64,000 nt of DNA. It comes from Serripes groenlandicus. Lineage: Eukaryota > Mollusca > Bivalvia > Cardiida > Cardiidae. Each line of letters opens with the position of its first letter. Position 1 is the first letter of the stretch. Below are positions 40,013 to 49,386 of this stretch, in pieces. The DNA lies in contig JASEVX010000003.1 in the NCBI GenBank assembly GCA_031761405.1, forward strand, positions 117,994,849 through 118,058,848. The letters are read 5' to 3'. Both the position numbers and the translations under genes were made by a program. Below the pieces are notes generated by a model. That model made no database searches, was not told the DNA's origin, and saw nothing but the letters and a program-made list of their open reading frames with translations.

Positions 40013-40270
40013 ATGTTCGGAGAAGAAGTAATGATGTCTAAACAGAAGGCTGTTTATGTAGAAAACTGTTTTAGATGTAAAAAATTCAAATATTGTTATA
40101 TGTTTTTTCTCGAGGATATGTTTTCATGGGAGTTATGGATTTCGGACGGCTATATATGTATTTCTTGTTTTGAAATCATAAAGCGTAGAATTCTGCACAT
40201 GGATCCAAAAATGATGACATCATTGACAAAGAAGAAAAAAACAAAATGCCCTAGAGAACCAGAGAACTAG
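40013..40270 (+). CDS. CxxC mini-protein, tandem copy 1
   Basis: 85 residues. Two Cys pairs, CFRCKKFKYC (about 19-28) and CISCFE (about 48-53), with hydrophobic residues between, fit a small zinc-binding fold. The C-terminal KKKKTKCPREPEN is encoded by sequence corresponding to a decayed stem-loop region (AAAATGCCCTAGAGAACCAG at 40,244-40,263, compared with 39,867-39,893). The hairpin has therefore been lost by deletion and become coding. The second copy follows at 40,345. No family recognised. Confidence 0.6.
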   Translation: MFGEEVMMSKQKAVYVENCFRCKKFKYCYMFFLEDMFSWELWISDGYICISCFEIIKRRILHMDPKMMTSLTKKKKTKCPREPEN

Positions 40271-40344
40271 AAAGTTCAACTTTTCAAATTGTCATTTAAA
40301 GTCTCGAACTCATAGGGGGAAGACAGATACAACAATCAATAACA

Positions 40345-40557
40345 ATGTTCAGACAAAAAGTAATGATGTTTAAACAGAAGGCCGTTTATCTGGGGTACTG
40401 TTTTAGATGTAAAACAATCAAATATTGTTATATGTTTTCTCTCGAGGATATATTTTCACAGGAGTTGTGTAATTCAGAGGACTATCTCTGTATTTCTTGT
40501 TTTGAAATCATAATTCGTAGAATTCTGCACATGGATCCAAAAATGATGACATCATAG
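40345..40557 (+). CDS. CxxC mini-protein, tandem copy 2
   Basis: 70 residues, clearly homologous to the gene at 40,013 (shared CFRCK...KYCYMF, CISCFEII and RRILHMDPKMMTS). The leaders are also shared (CATTTAAAGTCT, GAACTCATAGGGGG, GACAGATACAAC). A stop arrives at the point where copy 1 runs on by 15 codons. The two copies differ by many non-synonymous changes, so they may be diverging under relaxed or different constraint. Confidence 0.6.
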   Translation: MFRQKVMMFKQKAVYLGYCFRCKTIKYCYMFSLEDIFSQELCNSEDYLCISCFEIIIRRILHMDPKMMTS

Positions 40558-40684
40558 ACAAAGAATGACGTAATCGTAAAACAAAAGTGACGTCATGTAT
40601 CACACTTCGCTTAGCGTTTACTGAGAAAGGTCACATTTTACATTTGACTTTCAAAGAGTTAAGACGTGTATTCTGTGAGAGAAA

Positions 40685-41422
40685 ATGGAATTCAACTTGA
40701 ACGATTTTCTACAACCAGACACTGGTAACAACGATTTGTTGTCACAGGCAATGACAATGAGCATGAAAGAAGAGAATTATCAACCCGTTGTACAACAGCC
40801 AAGCGATGATTTAAAGAACATCTTTGAGGAAATGCGGAATTATCAACCCGTTGTACAACAGCCAAGCGATGATTTAAAGAACATCTTTGAGGAAATGCGG
40901 AAGATTAACAGCAGTCAGAAATCTACATTGAACACGGTTGTTACAGAGTTGAAGACATTCAACAAAATACTGGAGGAATTAAAATCTTTGAACAAGAACG
41001 TTAACAAGATGATCCATAATGTGGAGAGAATAGCGGAACAACGAACAGGCTGTATCTCTACACCGGTAAAGGTACCAATTCAGTTTGACGTTAACAGTAA
41101 TTCGTTGAAAGATTTGATAGAGCAGATCACCTCTATTATGAAACAGAGAAGCGTATCGCCATCATCTTGTAAAAGGAAATCAACAGATGAAACTCCAAAA
41201 CAACCACGTAAAAAGGTATGTGAGGAGTCATACAGAATTCAAACAGTTACTGGGAAAGGCGAACATTCCGATCACATTGAAAAGATCAAGATTCAGAAAG
41301 AGAAAACCCCAAAACAACCACGTAAAAAGACATGTGAGGAGTCATACAGAATTCCAACAGTGAGTGGAAGAGGTGCACATTCCAAGCACATTGACAATTG
41401 TAAGATCCAGAAGAGGAAATAG
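40685..41422 (+). CDS. Coiled-coil/basic protein with two internal duplications, unknown
   Basis: 245 residues. The N-terminal part holds an essentially exact tandem duplication of 63 bp (NYQPVVQQPSDDLKNIFEEM plus R, residues about 32-73), a recent event. A coiled coil follows (LKTFNKILEELKSLNKNVNK), then a basic C-terminus with a second repeat (TPKQPRKKVCEESYRIQTVT and TPKQPRKKTCEESYRIPTVS, each continuing to a His-containing KIQK end). The tail suggests a nuclear or nucleic acid-bound protein. I do not recognise the family. It is followed by a histone-type hairpin and then by AATAAA at 41,535. Confidence 0.65.
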   Translation: MEFNLNDFLQPDTGNNDLLSQAMTMSMKEENYQPVVQQPSDDLKNIFEEMRNYQPVVQQPSDDLKNIFEEMRKINSSQKSTLNTVVTELKTFNKILEELKSLNKNVNKMIHNVERIAEQRTGCISTPVKVPIQFDVNSNSLKDLIEQITSIMKQRSVSPSSCKRKSTDETPKQPRKKVCEESYRIQTVTGKGEHSDHIEKIKIQKEKTPKQPRKKTCEESYRIPTVSGRGAHSKHIDNCKIQKRK

Positions 41423-41454
41423 TAGATTGTCTATAAGATCACAACACCCCCAAC

Positions 41455-41470
41455 AGCCCTTTTAAGGGCT
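41455..41470 (+). promoter_or_regulatory. Histone-type 3' stem-loop
   Basis: AGCCCTTTTAAGGGCT, 32 bases past the stop of the 40,685 gene. It fits GGYYYUUHUHARRRCC except for an A-U outer pair, and is followed directly by ACCA and then CTCGAAAAGTTTC. A second hairpin (AAAAGTTTCAACTTTT) lies just downstream. Confidence 0.62.
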
Positions 41471-41534
41471 ACCAAATATCTCGAAAAGTTTCAACTTTTC
41501 AAATTGTCATTGTGTCTATTTTATCTTAAGATAA

Positions 41535-41540
41535 AATAAA
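41535..41540 (+). terminator. AATAAA signal downstream of the 40,685 gene
   Basis: In TTATCTTAAGATAAAATAAA, duplicated from or to the 38,860-38,880 module. It could serve as a back-up signal behind the stem-loop, as seen behind some histone genes. Confidence 0.5.
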
Positions 41541-41569
41541 AGTTTAAAAATACATTTTTGTTTTTTTAA

Positions 41570-41754
41570 ATCCCTTACCAGAAAAAACATTTGAAAACAT
41601 GTAAATGCAGTAGTTCGTATCCCACAACTTTTCATAGAATAACGTTCAGTTATTTCATTGGTCAAGCTTAATTCTGAGTCAAAAGTAGGTCAATCCGACC
41701 TATCGGTATAAATAGCAGAACGTCATTTCATTCCATACACTTTTCGATATCAAG
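41570..41754 (+). promoter_or_regulatory. Promoter of the right-arm gene, inverted copy of 25,674-25,870
   Basis: ATTGG (CCAAT box, 41,657-41,661), the palindrome GGTCAATCCGACC, and TATAAATA (41,707-41,714), 41 bases before the ATG. Nearly identical to the left-arm promoter, while the outer part (41,605-41,650) is diverged. Confidence 0.75.
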
Positions 41755-42003
41755 ATGGAATTATGCAGAGGCGTGTTAAAAGTTTCCATTGATTTAATTG
41801 ACGTTGGCCGTAGACTGTATAATATATTTACTGAATTATACGTTAATCGGAGACTACCTCGGGAAATTGATACAATTCGTTATCCAGATGGGGTGTATTT
41901 AGTCAGAGTGATGATAGCAAAGGCTACTTATGAGTTCTGTCTCCTTGGAGTTCTCATAGGTACTTCACTGGGTAATTGGTATGTCAATGCCATTCGACTT
42001 TAA
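41755..42003 (+). CDS. Small right-arm protein, partner of the left-arm gene, unknown
   Basis: 82 residues, intact. The N-terminus (MELCRGVLKVSIDLIDVGRR) aligns loosely with that of the left-arm gene (MELHRELRNVADDLRNIRQR). The rest differs and ends with a moderately hydrophobic segment (FCLLGVLIGTSLGNWYVNAI). Promoter and 3' hairpin are shared with the left-arm gene as inverted repeats, so the two loci look like a duplicated cassette with diverged or replaced coding parts. Function unknown. Confidence 0.6.
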   Translation: MELCRGVLKVSIDLIDVGRRLYNIFTELYVNRRLPREIDTIRYPDGVYLVRVMIAKATYEFCLLGVLIGTSLGNWYVNAIRL

Positions 42004-42022
42004 CACCCCAACAAAACAAAAC

Positions 42023-42038
42023 GGTCCTTTTTAGGGCC
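42023..42038 (+). promoter_or_regulatory. Histone-type 3' stem-loop
   Basis: GGTCCTTTTTAGGGCC fits GGYYYUUHUHARRRCC at all 16 positions (one G-U pair). It lies 19 bases past the stop. CAAAACAAAAC lies before it and ACACCACATACTTAGAAAGT after it. Compared with the left-arm copy (GGCCC...GGGCC), the single C/T difference keeps the pairing. Confidence 0.72.
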
Positions 42039-42483
42039 ACACCACATACTTAGAAAGTTCAACTTTTTCAAATTTGTCATTGAAAAACGACTAAGTTCAA
42101 CATCAGAAAAGGCCTAAAAACGACTAAGTCCACGGTCTATCCTATCAAGGAGTGTATTTCATCTCCTAGGAGGGTAGAATAGGGCATGTACTGGTCAGGT
42201 AGACCGGGCGATGCCCTATTCTACCCTCCTTGGACATGCCCTATTCTACCCTCCCTTGGAGATGAAATACCCTCCAAAGGAGGGTAGAATAGGGCATTCA
42301 AAAAACAACAGAGTTATTTAAATGCCCTATCTCCCCTTCATACCTTTACTCTTTAAATCCCTTTTATAAGGAGGGTAGAATAGGGCATGCCCTATTCTAC
42401 CCTCCTTTGGAGACGAAATACTCTCCAAAGGAGGGTAGAATAGGGCATTCGCAAAATGCCCTATTCTACCCTCCTTTACTACT
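42023..42483. repeat. Polinton right terminal inverted repeat
   Basis: About 461 bp. Eight full copies of the AGGAGGGTAGAATAGGGCAT motif in both orientations. It includes a 38-bp segment (around 42,064-42,101, containing a second ACGACTAAGT) that is absent from the left copy. The outer end is CCTTTACTACT, followed by the target duplication AACATG (42,484-42,489). Confidence 0.93.
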
Positions 42484-42600
42484 AACATGGAAAGTTTCTA
42501 TAAATGAAAACAAACTACTGAAAAGAGGTGAAAACATAAAGTGCCTGCCGCAAATGGCGTTTGCGGGAAAGATGGGTAAGAAAAAACCTTTTCAGGGCTG
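42484..42600. repeat. Right half of the target MITE
   Basis: Begins with the right target duplication AACATG and continues GAAAGTTTCTATAAATGAAA as expected for the interior of a TTAA-superfamily MITE. The remainder is diverged. Confidence 0.65.
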
Positions 42601-42652
42601 AAATTTTAAATAGACTTCTTTGGAATGGTCCAAGTTAATTTTAAGAATACAA

Positions 42653-42847
42653 TTTAACAGCAGACGGCTTTTTTAAAACATAGTAACAAAAGAAGAAATT
42701 GCACAAAACGTGCAATTTCTCCTTTTGTCACAATGTTTTCCACTTTTAGTCATAGGTTATCCATTCAATTATAGAGATTTTCCATTTTTTGACAAAATAT
42801 GTTCAAAGCCGTCTGCTGCAGAATTGTCGTATGAGGGAAAGGGTTAA
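42653..42847 (-). repeat. TTAA foldback MITE, one end shortened
   Basis: Left side starts TTTAACAGCAGACGGC, lacking the CCCTTTCCC terminus. Right end TATGAGGGAAAGGGTTAA is intact. Confidence 0.8.
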
Positions 42848-42877
42848 AACATGTTGTGTCCAGTAGCAAATAGTAGA

Positions 42878-43080
42878 GAGCTGGATCAGACGGCGCGCAT
42901 GACAAACATTCGGTTCAAGCAAACAAATGGTTGATCAGACGGCGCGGATGACAAACTTTCGGTTCAAGCAAACAAATGGTTGATCAGACGGCGCGGATGA
43001 CACACATTTGGTTCAAGCAAACAAACGGTTGATCAGACGGCGCGGATGACAAACATTCGGTTCAAGCAAACAAATGGTTA
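42878..43080. repeat. 49-bp minisatellite, 4 copies
   Basis: The unit has TGGTTGATCAGACGGCGCGG and ATGACAAACATTCGGTTCAA, then GCAAACAAA. Confidence 0.9.
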
Positions 43081-43531
43081 TGGAAAAGGATCGCTATGAA
43101 AAATGAAAGTGTTGCTCTAGGTGTTTACAAAAAAGCCACACGTGTGATTGTAATTACTTACGACGACATGCTAAATTGAATTGACGAACCTTAATTAAAA
43201 TATCTACACATGACAGGTATAGGCAACCACTGACTCATGTTATTATGATTCAGATGATAAATTTAACGTGACAAATCTTTGTTATTTTAGTCTGCTATAA
43301 TGTCGTATGCAACGCTTTTGAAAACTATAAAAAGAAAAAATCCAATCTTATGCTAAAATAAAATCCAGGTGTCAAACAGTTTGGATCTCAGATCAGACCC
43401 CGCGTTTTGCGGTGTCTGATCTGGATCTAAACTGTTTGCATAGTTCATCAACGAATGGCGAAATCCGCGGTCAGCGTGCTCTACATGTCATACCCCCATA
43501 CATCAAGGTGTAATGAACGAGTTTCCATATT
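43081..43531. other. Intergenic with a long hairpin
   Basis: A near-perfect foldback at about 43,373-43,440: CAAACAGTTTGGATCTCAGA, a loop around CCCCGCGTTTTGCGG, then TCTGATCTGGATCTAAACTG. It is probably the core of another MITE. No gene seen. Confidence 0.55.
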
Positions 43532-43770
43532 AAACCCCCGTTCCTCAGCTGGTAGCGACATGGACTGCAAATCCATGGGTTGTGAGTTCGAACCCCAGAT
43601 CGGCGAACAAGCATATTTCGTCTTCCACCGATTGGCTAACAGTCTGTGTGGCAGCCAGTTCCTTTAAAGAATGTTATCGGGAGTACTGATGTGCGAAAGC
43701 CAGGAAGCACATGAGTATGCGAACTGTCCGCCGTGACATTTTGTTTTGAAAACGGCGTAAAACTCAAATC
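43532..43770 (+). repeat. tRNA-derived SINE (family C)
   Basis: tRNA-like head GTTCCTCAGCTGGTAGCGAC with an ACTGCAAATCC anticodon region (GCA, Cys-like) and B box GAGTTCGAACCCC. The body has CGTCTTCCACCGATTGGC and a CCGTGACATT...GGCGTAAAAC tail. Not counted as a tRNA gene because the acceptor ends do not pair. Confidence 0.75.
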
Positions 43771-43874
43771 AGTAAGTCGATCCTCATTGTAAAAAAGAGC
43801 CACATGCATTTGCAATTTATTTCTGAATATAATGATCAGCGTTTGTCTCAGTGAAAGTGTTATGATACAATGTT

Positions 43875-45490
43875 TTCCTGTCCGCCATACGTAAACTATC
43901 CATATATCTTTGTTGTTTCTGTTCGCCCTAGAAATCTATCCATATGTCTTTGTTTTCCTGTCCGCCATACGTAATCTAGCCATATATCTTTGTTTTCCTG
44001 TCCGCCATACCTAAACTAGCCATATATCTTTATGTTCCTGTTCGCCATACGTAATCTAGCCATATATTTTTGTGTTGCTGTCCGCCATACGTAATCTAGC
44101 CATATATCTTTGTGTTGCTGTCCGCCATACGTAATCTAGCCATATGTCTTTGTTTTCCTGTCCGCCATACGTAAACTAGCCATATATATTTATGTTCCTG
44201 TTCGCCATACGTAATCTAGCCATATATCTGTGTGTTGCTGTCCGCCATACGTAATCTAGCCATATATCTTTTCGTTGCTGTCCGCCATACGTAATTTAGC
44301 CATATATCTTTGTGTTGCTGTCCGCCATACGTAATCTAGCCATATATTTTTGTGTTGATGTCCGCCATACGTAATCTAGCCATATATCTTTGGTTTTTTT
44401 TCGGTTCGCCATACGGAATCTAGCCATATATCTTTGTGTTGCTGTCCGCCATACGTAATCTAGCCATATATCTGTGTGTCTGTCCGCCATACGTAATCTA
44501 TCCATATATCTTTGTTTTTTCTGTTCGCCCTAATAATCTATCCATATATCTTTGTTTTACTGTTTGCCATGCGTACTCTAGCCACTTTGTTTTTCCAGTT
44601 CGCCATATGTAAGCTAGCCATATATATTCCTGTTCGCCATACGTAATCTAACCATATAACTTTGTTTTCCTGTTTACCATACGTAATCTAGACATATGTC
44701 ATTGTTTTCCTGCTCGCCATGCGTATTCTAGACATATATCATTGTTTTTCCTGTTCGCCATATGTTAGCTAGCCATATATATTCCTGTTCGACATATGTA
44801 ATCAAGCCATTGCTCGCCATACGTAATCTAGCCATATAACTTTGTTTTCCTGTTCGCCATACGTAATCTATCTATATATTTATGTTTTCCTGCTCGCCAT
44901 ATTTAATCTAGCCATATATCTTTGTTTTCCTGTTCGCCATACGTAATCTAGCTATATATCTTTGTTTTCCTTCTCGCCATATGTAATCTAGCCATATATC
45001 TTTGTTTTCCTGTTCGCCATACGTAATCTAGCCATATCTCTTTGTTTTCCTACTCGCCATATGTAATCTAGTCATATATCTTTGTTTTCCTGTTCGCCAT
45101 ACGTAATCTAGCCATATATCTTTGTTTTCCTTCTCGCCATATGTAATCTAGCCATATATCTTTGTTTTCCTGCTCGCCATATTTAATCTAGCCATATATC
45201 TTTGTTTTCCTGTTTGTCATACGTAATCTAGCTATATATCTTTGTTTTCCTTCTCGCCATATGTAATCTAGCCATATATCTTTGTTTTCCTGTTCGCCAT
45301 ATTTAATCTAGCAATATATCTTTGTTTTCCTGTTCGCCATATTTAATCTAGCTATATATCTTTGTTTTCCTTCTCGCCATATGTAATCTAGCTATATATC
45401 TTTGTTTTCCTTCTCGCCATACGTAATCTAGCTATATATCTTTGTTTTCCTACTCGCCATATGTAATCTAGTCAAATACCTTTGTTTTCG
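43875..45490. repeat. 40-bp minisatellite, about 40 copies
   Basis: The unit is CATATATCTTTGTTTTCCTG plus TTCGCCATACGTAATCTAGC. The left part is enriched in TGTGTTGCTGTCCGCC units and the right part in TTCCTTCTCGCC/TTCCTGTTCGCC units, so different variants have spread in different sections. Confidence 0.93.
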
Positions 45491-45499
45491 TCATACCGT

Positions 45500-45765
45500 C
45501 ACCGCGGTGAAGATGTTTGATATTCCGCCTTGTGAGTGGTAAGGCAAGGTTCGAACCACGATCGGGTCACACACAATGATTTAACAATGATTATAACGGC
45601 TTCTTTCATTGGCTCACGGTTGCGGGGATGACATTACGACTGATGCATCGGTGTCAGGATAAATAATACCGGTAATACCGGTAATACCGGTAAATTAATT
45701 AATCCAAAAACACCGTGATATAACTGAAATACTGTTTAAAGCGGCGTAAAACAACATTCAAACCA
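45500..45765 (+). repeat. tRNA-derived SINE (family A), diverged head
   Basis: B box-like GGTTCGAACCACG, body CACACAATGATTTAACAATG and GCTTCTTTCATTGGC, tail GTGATATAACTGAAATACTG ... GGCGTAAAAC. The body holds three tandem ACCGGTAAT units (45,669-45,692). Confidence 0.7.
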
Positions 45766-46110
45766 TAAAAAGGTGTTTTCGTCGATTACGTATATATATA
45801 TTGTATTACAATTTATTAACACATCTATACAGTATTTATACTGATAAATATCTAGTGACTCACTAAAATGTTGTATTTATATATTGTAGATATAACTTGT
45901 ATTACGTAAACAGTTTGGAAACCTTTCGTAAAAGGTAACTGCAACGTTACAGCAATAAATGCAATCGTTATCATGTTTAACCCTTTCCCACATACAAACG
46001 CACTTTGAGGTATCATCAGTAGACGACTTTTACAAACACCGTGACAACAGGAGAACAAATTCATAATGAGAGGTTTCTCGTTCTGCCATACAAATGTCAA
46101 CTCTTCTTAA
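45766..46110. other. Intergenic with diverged MITE half
   Basis: 46,000-46,090 resembles a TTAA-type MITE end (ACCCTTTCCCACATACAAAC ... GTAGACGACTTTTAC). No gene seen. Confidence 0.4.
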
Positions 46111-46339
46111 TTAACCCTTTCCCTCATACGACAATTATGCAGCAGACGACTTTGAACGTATTTTGTCAAAACATAGAAAATCTCCATAATTGAATGGATA
46201 ATCTATGACAAATAGTGGAAAACATTGTGGCAAAAGGAGAAATTGCACGTTTTGTGCAATTTCTTCTTTTGTCACTATGTTTTCAAAAGCCGTCTGCTGC
46301 AGGGGCGTCAGAAAGCGTCTATATGAGGGAAAGGGTTAA
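46111..46339 (+). repeat. TTAA foldback MITE, full copy
   Basis: TTAA at 46,111-46,114 and 46,336-46,339, terminal repeats CCCTTTCCCTCATACG / TATGAGGGAAAGGG, central palindrome AAATTGCACGTTTTGTGCAATTT. Confidence 0.9.
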
Positions 46340-46735
46340 TCATTATACTCTCAACTATAGATATTGTCCATGGTATTATATGTCTATATGTTTTCAAATG
46401 CGTTTGCTGCGATTTGATGTCTGAGGGACAGGGTTAACATTTATAACACCACTAAAATAGGTTTACCTGTGGAATAGTTCAAAATACGTTTTACAAGGAT
46501 TCAGAATGAAGAGTTGATAGTTGTTGTCGCAGGCTATGCTTGAGGTTCGAACCCATCTCACGTGCTGGTCAGGTCAGGTCACTCGACTGTTGGAAAGGAT
46601 TGTTTATTTGATTGACCGAGTAGTGTTTTATAAATGCAACAGAGTTATATAAAAGTAGCCATGTATGTTATTGATATTCTAACTATATAGCCGTTAACTA
46701 AAATTATACATCTGTTATGCTTATCTAATTAATCG

Positions 46736-46950
46736 CGTCTTTCCACGAGGATACCAACATGGTCGACCCGGATCAGCCTAAGCATACCGCGCAGGCATGC
46801 TGGGCAGACACTTTTCGCCTCCTGTGGATTTTCTGTTTCAGGAATCAATACTCTACATCTATCCCCTGAGACGGAAAGTCGGCCCGGATTAGCATGTGCA
46901 GGCTGACCTGGATCGAAACATTACGCAGAACCCATAATGTTGGTTTTACG
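46736..46950. mobile_element. Palindromic MITE (family 2), shortened
   Basis: Contains GATCAGCCTAAGCATACC, CTCCTGTGGATTTTCTGTTT and CATAATGTTGGTTTTACGGC in the order of the full element. The left terminal repeat is eroded. Confidence 0.7.
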
Positions 46951-47536
46951 GCTTAAATGTCGAACATTAGGTGGGGGTGTATTTTCATTTTGGTTCTTAT
47001 CTGGTTGCCAATATGCTAGGTACGGTTTTCATACGACTAGGCTCATGCTATAAATATGTTTTGTATCCCATCATAATGTAAATGAGTCATTTAAACATTT
47101 ACGTGCGTTCATAAACCTTGTCGCGCAACAATAAAATTAACATATCATTGCGTGATTGTATACTTAGCCTACATGATGCTTATACTGGTGCGTCTCATTG
47201 TCCCATCAAAACTTCCCCTTTCCGATTTTTCTTTAATAATCTATTAAAGACGACTTCGGAAATCGTTATAGGCTTAGCAGGATTTATGAGGAGTTAGTTG
47301 TCGCTTTAATTATGTTTTCTAGTTTTCCACACATTTCCAGATCACTTTTAATTGAGTTTTCAATTTGGTATAGTCTAAAAGTCATACTAGGTCTTGGGTT
47401 AACTTGCAAGCAACCTGTAACATTAAAAGTGTTAAGGTATAATATGATTAACACTAAGTGAAACGAGAACAGGTGTCAAAGGTATCAAATGATCATTTTT
47501 TTAAAATTCGTAAATCAAGCCATGGATTATAATTAA
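46951..47536. other. Intergenic, no gene seen
   Basis: A+T-rich, no recognisable feature. Confidence 0.4.
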
Positions 47537-47760
47537 ACCCTTTCCAACATACATACGCTTTCTGACGCCTCTACAGCAGACGTCTTTTGAAAGCGTTCCG
47601 GCAAAAGGAGAAATTGCTCATTATGAGCAATTTCCCCTTTTGCCACAAGATTTTCAACTTTTTAAAGTAACTATACCTTCATTTATAGATGTTTTCTGTG
47701 TTTTTCACTAGATGTTTTCAAAGTCGTCTGCTGCTGATGTGTTGTACGTGGTTAAGGTTT
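47537..47760. repeat. Diverged TTAA-superfamily MITE
   Basis: Left AACCCTTTCC-like end, GACGCCTCTACAGCAGACGT, and the palindrome AAATTGCTCATTATGAGCAATTT. Right AAGTCGTCTGCTGCTGATG. Confidence 0.65.
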
Positions 47761-48649
47761 AAAAGAACACACGTATATGAATGTATGTCATTTACATGTA
47801 TGGGCCCCGTCACGTAAAAACCGACCTTCGAAACTAGGCGACTATTAAACCTTAGATCAGTCTAACTCATCGCACAAACTGGTTAGGATCTTTCTAGTGC
47901 ATCATATTATAGTCGTACAAACATTCGGAAAGCATCTAACCTCATCTAACCTCATTGTTTTGACCAAAATCTAACTGTATACGCAATATATAAGAGCTGC
48001 GTTTAGATTTTTGGATCTTAATGTCACTCCCCTTTGCTATTGCTTTAAATGTTAATTGATAATTTTAATAATATACAATTTGTAAGTCGCACTTTCTGAC
48101 CTCTCTTGTGTTTGAATTAACTATCATTCTGACTCACTAGACACGTCTCACCAACATTGATTAACACCTGTTCATCCGGGCAATATAATCTTCGTCCGGA
48201 ATAACTGGAACCGTCTCGGTGGTTTAGTTGTTAGAATGCATTTGAATATGTGACAATAAGTTTTATAGGATGTACTGGAACGATTTGATTTGATCAGGTG
48301 TTGTATTTTGACCTTGACTTATAGTGAAAATAGAAAATATTGTATGATATGGTCTGTCGAATGACACGAGCCGTCTTCGCGGAGGGGTTTCTTTCTTGCA
48401 TAATACACGATTCCTCATTTCCTTTTATTTATTTCCAAGCTAAGCAGTAACTCTTGTCATTGATAAAGGATGTTCTACCTGTAAACATTCAAGAAAGTTT
48501 GACAATTGAGGGTTGAAACTTGTTTATTTACATGGAACTAGAGAAGGAATTTAATACATAGTTCCCACAACAACAACAATTACCTCCCTTGTCTGTCATT
48601 TTGATAGGCGATTATGATGAACGATAATATTTAATTTAAAAAAAATAAA
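47761..48649. other. Intergenic, no gene seen
   Basis: No recognisable gene. A short tRNA-like head fragment (CGTCTCGGTGGTTTAGTTG near 48,211) is a SINE remnant. Confidence 0.4.
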
Positions 48650-48912
48650 TGAGCCGTTCCACGAGAAAACCAACATAAGAGACTCTGCCTAAAGTATAGA
48701 TCAGGATCAGCCTAAGCAGGACACATAGGATAATCCGATCATACACTTATCGCCTCCTATGGATTTTCTGTTTCAGGAATCTTTACTCTATACCTCTATC
48801 CCTACGAGACGGAATGTGTCGGCCTGGATTAGCCTGCGCGGACTGCGCAAGCTGATCTGGTCGATACATTACGCAGAGTTCATAATGTTGGTTTTCTGGA
48901 ACGGCTCATATA
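48650..48912. mobile_element. Palindromic MITE (family 2)
   Basis: Ends ATGAGCCGTTCCACGAGAAA / TTTTCTGGAACGGCTCAT. Interior order is inverted relative to 15,473 (CCTCCTATGGATTTTCTGTT, then GCCTGCGCGGACTGCGCAAG). Confidence 0.8.
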
Positions 48913-49386
48913 TAATCATAAACTTTTACAGAACTTCTTTCCTGTTTCATTTTTCATACACAATTTTAAAAACATGTTGGAAAGGAAAAATTGCTTGTCC
49001 ATTTAGTTTAGTGCAATCTCCTTTTCCCAAAATATTTTCTAAAAGAAGTCTGATACGGAAACGTCAAATGTGGTCTCTATTGGGAAAGGGTTACTTTTTT
49101 CAACTACGTGTGATATGAAAATATTTGAGACGTCTTTGTAAACAGTGAAATTGCTTAATGGAACATACACTTTTAAGAAATCGGAGGTATTGAAATTGTT
49201 GATAAAAACGATCGAATGTTTATTGTCCGTTTTCGTATTATTATTACCGTTCTGGTGAAGCTTCTAACGTTCGACTAATTGACGAACAGTGTATATTCTG
49301 ACCAGATTAAGCATATGTGTAGGCTGATCTAACCTTCACTGGTGGCAAAATCCGTACGCTGATTGATGTTTGTGGGATGTGGCCAT
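48913..49386. other. Intergenic with diverged MITE remnants
   Basis: A+T-rich. 48,960-49,095 resembles half of a foldback MITE (AAAGGAAAAATTGCTTGTCC ... GGGAAAGGGTTA). No gene seen. Confidence 0.4.

Larger units (their letters stand above)
24975..42483. mobile_element. Complete Maverick/Polinton DNA transposon
   Basis: 17,509 bp with near-identical terminal inverted repeats starting AGTAGTAAAGGAGGG and a perfect 6-bp target duplication AACATG (24,969-24,974 and 42,484-42,489). Polintons are known for 6-bp duplications, AG-starting long TIRs and a gene set of protein-primed DNA polymerase B, retroviral-type integrase, A32/FtsK-like ATPase, adenain-type protease and jelly-roll capsid proteins, and all six are here. 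Polymerase, integrase and minor capsid frames are damaged. The right arm carries genes that I cannot assign to the canonical set. Confidence 0.95.

Noticed and set aside
43532..43606. tRNA-Cys gene
   Set aside because: GCA anticodon-like loop and a B box are present, but the sequence continues into the family C SINE body and the acceptor ends do not pair.
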